Notes: generated from the sequence alone by a model not told the origin. Positions 1 to 5,851 are shown, counted from the first letter of the stretch. The stretch: 6,924 bases of DNA from Bacteroidota bacterium (GCA_023420435.1 JAEZWE010000209.1:1-6924); one strand, 5' to 3'. Translations and numbers: made by a program.

Positions 1-376
1 ACCAACCGACACTGCAAGAGCGATCCTTTCTTACAAAGGTGCATTGTACAAAAAACACCTTCAAGGTGGTGTTGCTAAAGGTGCTTTCGACGAAGCTGAA
101 GCTGAAAAAAGATTCAACGCTTGGTTAGAAGGTAAAGAGAAAGCTGTAGCTGGTAAAGTAGAAGGTTTGGCAACTGCTAAAGCAGACGCTAAAAAAGCAG
201 CTTTGGATGCTGAAACTAAGAAAAATCAGGAAAGAATTGATGCTCAGAATGCTCTTCTTGCTGAAGCTAAAGCCGCTGAAGAAGCAGCAAACGCTCCTGC
301 TGAAGAAGTTGTGGCAGAAACTACAGAAGAAACTCCTGCTGCTGAAGCAGAAGGAACGGAAGAAGCACAAGCTTAA
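1..376 (+). CDS. rpsP: 30S ribosomal protein S16, C-terminal part (5' end outside window)
   Basis: S16 is a small-subunit ribosomal protein that binds 16S rRNA early in 30S assembly. The open frame enters the window at base 2 and gives 124 residues up to the TAA at 374-376. It opens with the S16 core motif PTDTARAILSYKGALYKKHL (bases 2-61), then GGVAKGAFDEAEAEKRFNAW, which is the typical end of the Bacteroidota S16 core. The first methionine seen (base 44) is internal, so it is not the start. The core is followed by about 80 residues of low-complexity tail: first a Lys/Ala-rich, probably helical part, then a Glu/Ala-rich acidic end. Such tails occur in Bacteroidota S16 and are absent from the roughly 80-residue E. 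coli protein. Codon use is dominated by GCT, GAA, GGT and AAA, as expected for a highly expressed gene. An intrinsic terminator follows, and rimM lies 77 bp downstream, a common gene order. Confidence 0.95.
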   Translation, partial: PTDTARAILSYKGALYKKHLQGGVAKGAFDEAEAEKRFNAWLEGKEKAVAGKVEGLATAKADAKKAALDAETKKNQERIDAQNALLAEAKAAEEAANAPAEEVVAETTEETPAAEAEGTEEAQA

Positions 377-401
377 TTCAAAATTTCTTAATGAAAGATA
401 T

Positions 402-428
402 AAGACGTCCAATTTGGGCGTCTTTTTT
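402..428 (+). terminator. Intrinsic terminator of rpsP
   Basis: A 9-bp stem pairs AAGACGTCC (402-410) with GGGCGTCTT (416-424), with one G-U pair and a 5-nt loop AATTT. A run of T follows directly (423-428, then ATTTT). It would end the rpsP transcript, or attenuate it before rimM. Confidence 0.88.
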
Positions 429-441
429 ATTTTAAGAACTA

Positions 442-449
442 TATCTTTG
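442..449 (+). promoter_or_regulatory. rimM promoter, -7 box (TAnnTTTG)
   Basis: TATCTTTG is an exact match to the Bacteroidota housekeeping -7 consensus TAnnTTTG. It ends only 4 nt before the rimM ATG at 454. No convincing -33 TTG lies at normal spacing; a TTG at 414-416, in the terminator loop, is 25 bp away. The position predicts transcription starting at or next to the start codon. Confidence 0.7.
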
Positions 450-453
450 CATT

Positions 454-996
454 ATGAATAAAAAGGACTGCTACTATTTAGGCAAAATCACCAGAACCCA
501 CGGTTTGGCTGGAAATGTCATTCTGAAATTGGATACCGATCAACCAGATTTTTATAATAAATTGGAGGGAATTTTCATCGAAATTAACGGTCTTTTGGTT
601 CCTTTTTTTGTGGAAAAACAACAATGGAGCAAAGATAATTCTAAAATTATTTCGTTTAAAAATGCCACGCTTCACATGGCGGAACAAACGGTCAATAAAA
701 ATGTTTTCTTACCACTTTCCACACTTCCGGAACTTAAAGGAAATCAATTTTATTATCATGAAATCATTGGTTTTGAAATTGAAGATTCTCTGGGAAATTC
801 TGCCGGTATAATTAAAGAAGTAAATGATAATGCGCCACAACATTATTTCGTACTTAATTTAGAAAATAAAGAAGTCATCATTCCCGTAATAAAAGATTGG
901 ATTTTGGAAGTAAATCGTGAAAATAAATTCATAAAAATGGAACTTCCTGATGGTTTATTGGATGTTTTTCTAAAACCTCATGTAAATGACGAATAA
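454..996 (+). CDS. rimM: 16S rRNA processing/maturation protein RimM
   Basis: RimM is a cytoplasmic assembly factor that binds ribosomal protein S19 and helps mature the head of the 30S subunit. The 180 residues match the family's usual length. The N-terminal RimM domain (about 5-90) carries the signature YYLGKITRTHGLAGNV at 7-22. The C-terminal PRC-barrel domain (about 99-175) shows YYHEIIGFEIED at 100-111, followed by KEVIIPVIKDWI (139-150) and the family ending LPDGLLDVF (164-172). The ATG at 454 is the only sensible start: the next Met is residue 75, and the family signature begins right after residue 5. The gene follows rpsP in the same direction, but a terminator and a separate -7 box lie between them, so it appears to have its own transcript. 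The usual partner trmD is not next door: asnS follows. No Shine-Dalgarno sequence is visible. Confidence 0.96.
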   Translation: MNKKDCYYLGKITRTHGLAGNVILKLDTDQPDFYNKLEGIFIEINGLLVPFFVEKQQWSKDNSKIISFKNATLHMAEQTVNKNVFLPLSTLPELKGNQFYYHEIIGFEIEDSLGNSAGIIKEVNDNAPQHYFVLNLENKEVIIPVIKDWILEVNRENKFIKMELPDGLLDVFLKPHVNDE

Positions 997-1002
997 TAAA
1001 AT

Positions 1003-1035
1003 AAGGATTTCAATATTTTGAAATCCTTTCTTTTT
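1003..1035 (+). terminator. Intrinsic terminator of rimM
   Basis: AAGGATTTCAA (1003-1013) pairs with TTGAAATCCTT (1018-1028), an 11-bp perfect stem closing a 4-nt loop. The T-rich run TCTTTTT (1029-1035) follows. The stem begins 6 nt after the rimM stop codon. Confidence 0.9.
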
Positions 1036-1072
1036 GGTTCAAAAATCAAACGAAAATTACACTAAAAATCCG

Positions 1073-1080
1073 TAAATTTG
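1073..1080 (+). promoter_or_regulatory. asnS promoter, -7 box (TAnnTTTG)
   Basis: TAAATTTG is an exact match to the Bacteroidota -7 consensus, 20 nt before the asnS ATG. Using the box-to-start offset of 5 nt deduced from rnpB in this window, transcription would start near 1085, giving a leader of about 16 nt. No clear -33 TTG is seen. Confidence 0.68.
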
Positions 1081-1100
1081 CGCCTTATCAGATATAGGAA

Positions 1101-2549
1101 ATGGAAAGAAAGACCATCAAAAAATTATTAACAGATTACAAAAAAATTCTTCATCACGATATCACCGTTCAAGGTTGGGTTAGAGCGTTTCGCTCCAATC
1201 GATTTATTGCCTTAAACGACGGTTCTACCATAGAAAATTTGCAAATTGTAATAGATTTTGAGCAGTTTGATGAAGAAACCATCAAAAATATTAAAACCGC
1301 CACTTCACTTAAAATTACGGGCGAAGTTGTGGAAAGTCAAGGAGCTGGACAAAGCATTGAAATTCTAGCGAAAAAAATCAAAATTTTAGGGGATAATTTT
1401 GCGGAAGAAATGGAGAAGACTGTTCTTCAACCGAAGAAACATTCTCTTGAAGTTTTGCGCGATCAAGCGCATTTAAGATTTAGAACGAATCTTTTTGGTG
1501 CAGTTTTCAGAGTAAGAAGTGCGGTGAGTTTTGCCATTCATCAATTTTACCATCAAAACGAATTTTTCTACATCAATACGCCGATTATTACAGGAGCAGA
1601 TGCAGAAGGAGCCGGAGAAATGTTTGGCGTTACGAATTTCGATTTAAATGAAATTCCAAGAACAGAAAACGGTGAAATCGATTTTGCTGAAGATTTTTTC
1701 GGAAAGAAAACCAATTTGACGGTTTCCGGACAGTTAGAAGCAGAAACCGCAGCAATGGGATTGGGAAGAGTGTACACTTTCGGACCCACTTTCCGTGCTG
1801 AAAATTCAAATACAACAAGACATTTAGCGGAATTTTGGATGGTAGAACCGGAAGTTGCTTTCAATAATTTGGAAGATAACATCGATTTAGCTGAAAATTT
1901 CTTGAAATACGTCATTGGTTATGTTTTAGAAAACTGCAAAGTAGATTTAGCTTTCTTGGACAAGCGTTTTGCGGAAGAACAGAAATCCAAACCTGAAAAA
2001 GACCGGGCTAAAGAAGGTTTAATTGAAAAATTGGAAAATGTCCTCAAAAAACGTTTCAAAAGAGTTTCTTATACTGAAGCCATTGAAATTTTGATGAATT
2101 CCAAAGAAAATAAAAAAGGAAAATTCCAGTTTCCGATAGAAAGTTGGGGAACCGATTTACAAAGCGAACACGAAAGATTTTTAGTAGAAAAACACTTCGA
2201 ATCACCAGTGGTTTTATTCGATTATCCTAAGGAAATTAAAGCGTTTTACATGCGTTTGAACGAGGATAACAAAACTGTAGCTGCAATGGATGTTTTGTTT
2301 CCAGGAATTGGTGAAATTATCGGAGGATCACAAAGGGAAGAAAGAATTGATGTTCTGAAACAAAAAATGCAGGAAATGCACGTTGATGAGCACGAACTTT
2401 GGTGGTATCTTGATACCAGAAAATTTGGCTCTGTTCCACATGCGGGATTTGGACTTGGTTTGGAAAGATTAGTGCTTTTTGTAACGGGTATGACGAACAT
2501 TCGGGATGTAATTCCTTTCCCAAGAACGCCGAAAAATGCAGAGTTTTAA
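1101..2549 (+). CDS. asnS: Asparaginyl-tRNA synthetase (class II)
   Basis: This cytoplasmic enzyme charges tRNA(Asn) with asparagine using ATP. It is 482 residues long, close to the roughly 466 residues of E. coli AsnRS. The N-terminal OB-fold anticodon-binding domain (about 20-110) contains VQGWVRAFRSNRFIALNDGS (23-42). The class II catalytic domain follows: a motif 1 region at 155-175 (FFYINTPIITGADAEGAGEMF, conserved Pro161), motif 2 at 227-254 with FRAENSNTTRHLAEFWMVEPE (Arg232, Glu234), and motif 3 at 448-457 with AGFGLGLERL (Arg456). The end IRDVIPFPRTP (467-477) is typical of AsnRS and the related AspRS. The asparagine assignment rests on the AENSNT..HLAEFWMVEPE form of motif 2 and on the overall length, since bacterial AspRS is about 590 residues with a GAD insert, which is absent here. 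The gene has its own -7 box and no obvious intrinsic terminator before rpoN, so some read-through into rpoN is possible. Confidence 0.96.
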   Translation: MERKTIKKLLTDYKKILHHDITVQGWVRAFRSNRFIALNDGSTIENLQIVIDFEQFDEETIKNIKTATSLKITGEVVESQGAGQSIEILAKKIKILGDNFAEEMEKTVLQPKKHSLEVLRDQAHLRFRTNLFGAVFRVRSAVSFAIHQFYHQNEFFYINTPIITGADAEGAGEMFGVTNFDLNEIPRTENGEIDFAEDFFGKKTNLTVSGQLEAETAAMGLGRVYTFGPTFRAENSNTTRHLAEFWMVEPEVAFNNLEDNIDLAENFLKYVIGYVLENCKVDLAFLDKRFAEEQKSKPEKDRAKEGLIEKLENVLKKRFKRVSYTEAIEILMNSKENKKGKFQFPIESWGTDLQSEHERFLVEKHFESPVVLFDYPKEIKAFYMRLNEDNKTVAAMDVLFPGIGEIIGGSQREERIDVLKQKMQEMHVDEHELWWYLDTRKFGSVPHAGFGLGLERLVLFVTGMTNIRDVIPFPRTPKNAEF

Positions 2550-2586
2550 CAAAATTTTATAATTTTTTTATCTAAATTTATAATCA

Positions 2587-2616
2587 ACAGCAAAGCAATT
2601 CATTTATTTTTGCTGT
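2587..2616. repeat. Perfect inverted repeat over the rpoN promoter (possible operator)
   Basis: ACAGCAAA (2587-2594) and TTTGCTGT (2609-2616) form a perfect 8-bp dyad with a 14-bp spacer. The half-sites are 22 bp apart, about two helical turns, so both would face the same side of the DNA. The right half covers the last four bases of the -7 box (2605-2612) and reaches the predicted transcription start. No T run follows, so it does not look like a terminator of asnS. The operator role is an inference from position and symmetry. Confidence 0.45.
2605..2612 (+). promoter_or_regulatory. rpoN promoter, -7 box (TAnnTTTG)
   Basis: TATTTTTG is an exact match to the Bacteroidota -7 consensus, 21 nt before the rpoN ATG. 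The predicted start of transcription is near 2617, giving a leader of about 17 nt. The box overlaps the inverted repeat at 2587-2616. No -33 TTG at normal spacing is evident. Confidence 0.65.
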
Positions 2617-2633
2617 AGATTAGAGAAAAGAGT

Positions 2634-4097
2634 ATGCTGAAACAACACCTCCAAATGAAACTTGGGCAAAAGCTTGCCCCACAACAAATTCAATTGATGA
2701 AACTGATTCAGCTTCATACGCTTGAATTTGAAGAAGAACTGGAGCGTGAATTGGAAGAAAATCCCGCTTTAGAACGAGCTACTGAGGAAAATCAGGAAGA
2801 TAATTATGAAGATCTGGATAATAATTACGAAGATGAGGGCAATGAAAGTATAGATACCGATTTTGATGTAAATGAATATATTTTTGATGATGAGCCTTCT
2901 TATAAAACGGCTTCCAGTAATTATTCCGCTGATGATGAAGAGTTCGACAACCAATCACTTTTAACAGAAGGACAGTCTTTATACGAATATCTTTTGGAAC
3001 AAATAAATTTGATTTCCATAGATGAAGAAGATAAAAAAATTGCTGAATATATCATAGGAAACCTTGATACAGACGGTTATTTGCGTCGTGAAACCAAATC
3101 CTTAGTTGATGATTTGGCTTTCTCGCAAGGGATTTATACCACCAAAGAAAAAGTGGAAGAAATTCTTGAAAATTATGTTCAAAAATTAGATCCTGCCGGA
3201 GTTGGAGCTCGTGGTTTGCAGGAATGTCTTTTGCTTCAAATCGAGAAAAAAGTAACCTCTAACAAAGCGATTTCGTTAGCAGCTAATATTTTACGTCATC
3301 AGTTTGATGCTTTAACCAACAAGCATTACAACAAAATTATGCAGAAATATGATGTGGATGAGGAAGATTTGAAAGATGCTTTGGATGAGATTTCCCGTTT
3401 GTCGCCAAAAGTAGGCGGAAATTTCGATACACAAACAATTACCATCAATCAGGAAATAATTCCGGATTTTGCCATCCAAGTAAAAGATGGACAAGTAATT
3501 CCGATGTTGAATAGCAAAAATGCACCCACATTAAGGGTTTCAGAAGAATATAAAGATATTTTAACCACCTATTCTCACGATAAAAATTCTGCAGAACACA
3601 AACAGGCTGCCTTATTTATCAAACAGAAATTAGATGCGGCAAAATGGTATATTGATGCGATTAATCAGCGACAAAATACACTTTTGCAAACGATTACTGC
3701 CATTGTAAAATTGCAAAAAGAATATTTCTTAACCGGAGATGACAAATCTTTGAAACCAATGATTTTAAAAGATGTTGCGGATATTACGGGTTTTGATATT
3801 TCTACGATTTCCAGAGTGGTAAAAAGCAAATATGCTGATACGCCTAACGGAATTGTTTTGCTAAAAGATTTATTTTCAGATTCACTCACCAATGATGATG
3901 GAGAGGAAGTTTCCACAAAAGAAATAAAACAGCATTTACAGGAAGCGATTGATAAGGAAAATAAGAGAAAACCTTATACAGACGATGCTTTGGTGGGAAT
4001 TCTAAAAGAAAAAGGCTACAATATCGCTCGCAGAACCATTGCTAAATATCGGGAACAACTCAATATTCCCGTAGCAAGACTGAGAAAAGAATTATAA
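2634..4097 (+). CDS. rpoN: RNA polymerase sigma-54 factor
   Basis: Sigma-54 directs RNA polymerase to -24/-12 promoters and needs an AAA+ enhancer-binding activator to open DNA. The 487 residues match the family's usual size. Region I (1-47) is Gln/Leu-rich, with LAPQQIQLMKLIQLHTLEFE and the NPALE motif (43-47), and is the part contacted by activators. Region II (about 49-107) is a strongly acidic Asp/Glu/Asn linker. The core-binding part (about 110-300) holds IGNLDTDGYL (141-150) and LDPAGVGARGLQECLLLQ (185-202). The DNA-binding part contains the helix-turn-helix DVADITGFDISTISRVVKSKY (380-400) and the RpoN box ARRTIAKYRE (465-474), one conservative change from the canonical ARRTVAKYRE, so both promoter-binding elements are intact. 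The ATG at 2634 starts region I with no extra residues. No activator gene and no -24/-12 promoter was noticed in the window, so its targets lie elsewhere. Confidence 0.97.
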   Translation: MLKQHLQMKLGQKLAPQQIQLMKLIQLHTLEFEEELERELEENPALERATEENQEDNYEDLDNNYEDEGNESIDTDFDVNEYIFDDEPSYKTASSNYSADDEEFDNQSLLTEGQSLYEYLLEQINLISIDEEDKKIAEYIIGNLDTDGYLRRETKSLVDDLAFSQGIYTTKEKVEEILENYVQKLDPAGVGARGLQECLLLQIEKKVTSNKAISLAANILRHQFDALTNKHYNKIMQKYDVDEEDLKDALDEISRLSPKVGGNFDTQTITINQEIIPDFAIQVKDGQVIPMLNSKNAPTLRVSEEYKDILTTYSHDKNSAEHKQAALFIKQKLDAAKWYIDAINQRQNTLLQTITAIVKLQKEYFLTGDDKSLKPMILKDVADITGFDISTISRVVKSKYADTPNGIVLLKDLFSDSLTNDDGEEVSTKEIKQHLQEAIDKENKRKPYTDDALVGILKEKGYNIARRTIAKYREQLNIPVARLRKEL

Positions 4098-4103
4098 AAA
4101 AAG

Positions 4104-4130
4104 ATCCGGAAAATTTTTCCGGATTTTTTA
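4104..4130. terminator. Bidirectional terminator between rpoN and the ECF operon
   Basis: ATCCGGAAA (4104-4112) pairs with TTTCCGGAT (4116-4124). The stem is preceded by an A run (4097-4102) and followed by TTTTTTA, so it has a U tract in both transcripts. It can end rpoN (+), 6 nt after its stop codon, and the convergent minus-strand operon. Confidence 0.88.
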
Positions 4131-4151
4131 TTTATTATGATTTTTAAAAGC

Positions 4152-4826
4152 TTATTCTTTCGCCGATTCAATTTCTTCCAATTGCTTTAAATTTTTTCCT
4201 AAACGGTTGACTAAAATTCCGTAAACTACCCTATAATAAAGCCATATAAGACCAATGCTTAAAAGTAAAGAAATCACAATTCCTGTAGCAAAGCCCATTA
4301 AAGTAGGATTGTTCAAATGGATTTCCTGTGAGGAAAGTGTTTGGAAGATAAAAAGCGTCAAAATAGAGACAAAAATAGCAAGGAGCGCAATATTGGTGAA
4401 AATAAAAGCATTCACAGTTTTTCTGAATCTTACAATTTGTAGAATGAATTTTTTCAAATTGGACTCCACATGTATTTTACGGTAATTTTTGTAAAATAGA
4501 ACGACAAAAAGCGCAGTAACAAACAAACTCAACATTTTTAGACCAAAATAAAGATGTTCGAAATCTTTTTCGAGCTCAAAGGTTCTTTTAACACCTACTT
4601 TTTCTAAAATCCGAATAAAGCTGCTTCCTTCATCTCCTTTAATAAGATAATAAGCAGTAATTCCAAAGAAAATAAGAAATTCAATAACACTAATCCAGAA
4701 AATATATTTTACATAATTTCGGGATTTATGGTTTAGCATTTCCAAAATTTCGGAACTGTCATACTTTGGCTTTACAGCGGTTTCTTGCCAAGTTTTTTTG
4801 AGGCTATCTATATCGAAATCAGGCAT
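4152..4826 (-). CDS. Four-helix membrane protein, putative anti-sigma factor
   Basis: No enzyme domain is recognisable in these 224 residues. The N-terminal cytosolic part (1-38) carries DIDSLKKTWQE and ends in EMLNHKSRNYVKYI. Four hydrophobic segments follow at about 41-62, 93-112, 138-162 and 176-199, then a short charged tail ending LKQLEEIESAKE. The start ATG (4826-4824) lies inside the end of the ECF sigma gene: the shared 8 nt ATGCCTGA hold this start and the sigma stop, which suggests translational coupling. That layout, with a membrane protein directly after an ECF sigma factor, is typical of an anti-sigma factor holding its sigma at the membrane, and that role is inferred. The protein has no cysteine, so it cannot be a zinc-binding (ZAS, HxxxCxxC) anti-sigma. 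From memory, similar Flavobacteriia proteins are sometimes labelled beta-carotene 15,15'-monooxygenase. Nothing here supports that: four short helices and no visible iron-binding His set. Confidence 0.7.
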   Translation of the reverse strand: MPDFDIDSLKKTWQETAVKPKYDSSEILEMLNHKSRNYVKYIFWISVIEFLIFFGITAYYLIKGDEGSSFIRILEKVGVKRTFELEKDFEHLYFGLKMLSLFVTALFVVLFYKNYRKIHVESNLKKFILQIVRFRKTVNAFIFTNIALLAIFVSILTLFIFQTLSSQEIHLNNPTLMGFATGIVISLLLSIGLIWLYYRVVYGILVNRLGKNLKQLEEIESAKE

Positions 4827-5313
4827 GTTTTTGCATCAGTTCTTTTAAAGTTTTTTTCAAACGATTCATTTTTACTCGCGCATTTACTTCGGTAATTCCA
4901 AGGTTTTCTGCAATATCACGGTATGGCAAATCATCCAAATACATCATTACGATAGCTCTTTCAACCTTGGGCAACATTTTTATGACTTTATACAATAACG
5001 AAATTTGCATTTGTTTTTCATCATCATCCTCTACAAAATCCTTGTAGTGGAAATCCATCAGTTCATCAGTTTGTGGTGATTTTGTTTTTTTTCGAAATAA
5101 AGTAATGGCGGTATTCAAAGCAACTCTGTACATCCAAGTTGATATTTTTGAATCGCCTTTAAATGTGTCGTAACTTCGCCACAATTGTAACACAATTTCC
5201 TGAAAAAGATCTTGTTCATCTTCCAAAGTATTGGTGTAAAGACGGGAAACTTTGATAATCAGTCCTTGATTATCTTTCACCAATTGCGAAAATTCTTTTT
5301 CTTTGGAAGCCAA
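4819..5313 (-). CDS. ECF-family (group 4) RNA polymerase sigma factor
   Basis: This is a small sigma-70 family factor that would redirect RNA polymerase to a dedicated regulon, probably in response to a signal passed by the membrane protein encoded downstream. At 164 residues it has the usual ECF length. Region 2 (about 8-75) contains the core-binding stretch EDEQDLFQEIVLQLWRSY (31-48) and the -10-recognition helix STWMYRVALNTAITLFRKK (58-76). An acidic linker follows (FVEDDDEKQ, 93-101). Region 4 (about 105-160) has LPKVERAIVMMYLDDLPYRD and the helix-turn-helix IAENLGITEVNARVKMNRLKKTL (134-156). The start is the TTG at 5313-5311, because a TAA lies two codons upstream in frame (5319-5317) and no ATG comes before residue 61. 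TTG and GTG at codons 11 and 12 are possible but would trim the conserved N-terminus. The stop overlaps the next gene by 8 nt. The specific ECF subgroup cannot be told from sequence reading alone. Confidence 0.92.
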   Translation of the reverse strand: MASKEKEFSQLVKDNQGLIIKVSRLYTNTLEDEQDLFQEIVLQLWRSYDTFKGDSKISTWMYRVALNTAITLFRKKTKSPQTDELMDFHYKDFVEDDDEKQMQISLLYKVIKMLPKVERAIVMMYLDDLPYRDIAENLGITEVNARVKMNRLKKTLKELMQKHA

Positions 5314-5371
5314 TTTTTATATTTTCAGGAAACGAAGATAATAATAAAGTATAAATATTTTGAGGTTCTAT

Positions 5372-5379
5372 CAAAAGTG
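5372..5379 (-). promoter_or_regulatory. Candidate -7 box of the ECF sigma operon
   Basis: Read on the minus strand, CACTTTTG matches TAnnTTTG at five of six fixed positions, about 58 nt upstream of the TTG start. It is the best match I found in the 128-bp gap between the ECF gene and rnpB. A TTG further upstream (5409-5407) is 27 bp away, too far for a normal -33. An autoregulated, ECF-specific promoter is an alternative that cannot be judged here. Confidence 0.3.
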
Positions 5380-5429
5380 ATTTTAGTTTTTTAAATATTT
5401 TTTTCGCAAAATCAAAAAAATTAAAAATG

Positions 5430-5437
5430 TACCTTTG
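5430..5437 (+). promoter_or_regulatory. rnpB promoter, -7 box (TAnnTTTG)
   Basis: TACCTTTG is an exact match to the Bacteroidota -7 consensus and ends 5 bases before the first base of the RNase P P1 helix (5442). TTTTCG at 5401-5406 may act as a weak -33 element. Because the RNA's 5' end is fixed by P1, this site calibrates the box-to-start distance for the other promoters in the window. Confidence 0.72.
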
Positions 5438-5441
5438 CAGC

Positions 5442-5769
5442 CACGAGAAAACCGGCTTGTTGATGCTCATTTTTTTGAGGGTAGGAAAGTCCGGACACCA
5501 AAGAGCAACATAGCGGATAACATCCGTCATCTGTGAAGATAGGACCAGTGCAACAGAAAGCAAGTACAGTTCGGCTGTAGTGAAACCAGGTAAACTCTAT
5601 GTGGTGCAATGATAAGTATATCGGTGTTTTTCAGCAATGAAAATAGGGATTGCTCGTCCTGAAAACCGAGGGGTAATCAGCTAAAATTTTGCAGTAATGT
5701 AAAATGTAGATAAATAACAGGCGCTCATTTTTATTTGAGTACAGAATCCGGCTTATAGGTTTTCTCGTG
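5442..5769 (+). ncRNA. rnpB: RNase P RNA (bacterial type A, Bacteroidota form)
   Basis: This is the catalytic RNA that removes 5' leaders from pre-tRNAs. P1 is a perfect 12-bp helix: CACGAGAAAACC (5442-5453) with GGTTTTCTCGTG (5758-5769). P2 pairs CTTGTT (5456-5461) with AACAGG (5716-5721). The active-site helix P4 pairs AAG-U-CCGG (5487-5494) with CCGGCTT (5748-5754), leaving the universally conserved bulged U at 5490. Other conserved blocks are GGAAAGTCCGGAC (5484-5496), GGACCAGTGCAACAGA (5542-5557), GGTAAACTC (5589-5597), the GGGGTAA of the presumed tRNA-CCA-binding L15 loop (5670-5676), GTAGATAAATAAC (5706-5718) and ACAGAATCCGGCTTA (5741-5755). P12 is reduced to a 5-bp hairpin, TACAG/CTGTA (5565-5579), which explains the short total of 328 nt against about 377 in E. 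coli. A run of eight T follows P1 (5771-5778) and probably marks the end of transcription. Confidence 0.97.
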
Positions 5770-5770
5770 A

Positions 5771-5851
5771 TTTTTTTTAGGCTGTAAGAAACACGTTTGA
5801 AGCGGGAAGCATAGTTTCGCTGTTGCAAACTTCCATCTTTCTTTCTAATTT
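5771..5851. other. Convergent spacer between rnpB and PPK2, with an imperfect hairpin
   Basis: After the T run (5771-5778) the spacer holds a compound inverted repeat. An inner stem AGCGGGA/TTTCGCT (5801-5807 with 5815-5821, two G-U pairs, 7-nt loop) sits within an outer stem GTTTG/CAAAC (5795-5799 with 5826-5830). Pyrimidine-rich sequence (TTCCATCTTTCTTTCT) follows on the plus strand, so it could be a back-up terminator for rnpB. I see no good U-tract terminator for PPK2 on the minus strand and no open frame worth calling. Confidence 0.35.

Noticed and set aside
125..412. 95-residue open frame on the minus strand across the rpsP tail
   Set aside because: It is antisense to the Ala/Glu/Lys codons of S16, with a Phe/Ser/Cys-rich composition, no recognisable motif, and no promoter or start context. 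It is a shadow frame.
207..461. 84-residue plus-strand frame overlapping the end of rpsP and the start of rimM
   Set aside because: It is a Leu/Lys-rich frame-shifted reading of the low-complexity S16 tail that runs through the terminator, with no independent support.
1568..1915. 115-residue minus-strand frame inside asnS
   Set aside because: It is a shadow of the asnS catalytic domain (motif 1 and 2 region), and its peptide has no family features.
2587..2616. The dyad before rpoN as an intrinsic terminator of asnS
   Set aside because: The loop is 14 nt and the 3' arm is followed by AGATTAG, with no T run.
5270..5563. 97-residue minus-strand frame, with two more at 5421-5609 and 5631-5828
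   Set aside because: They lie antisense to the RNase P RNA and its flanks. rnpB is supported by paired helices, and the encoded peptides show no domain.
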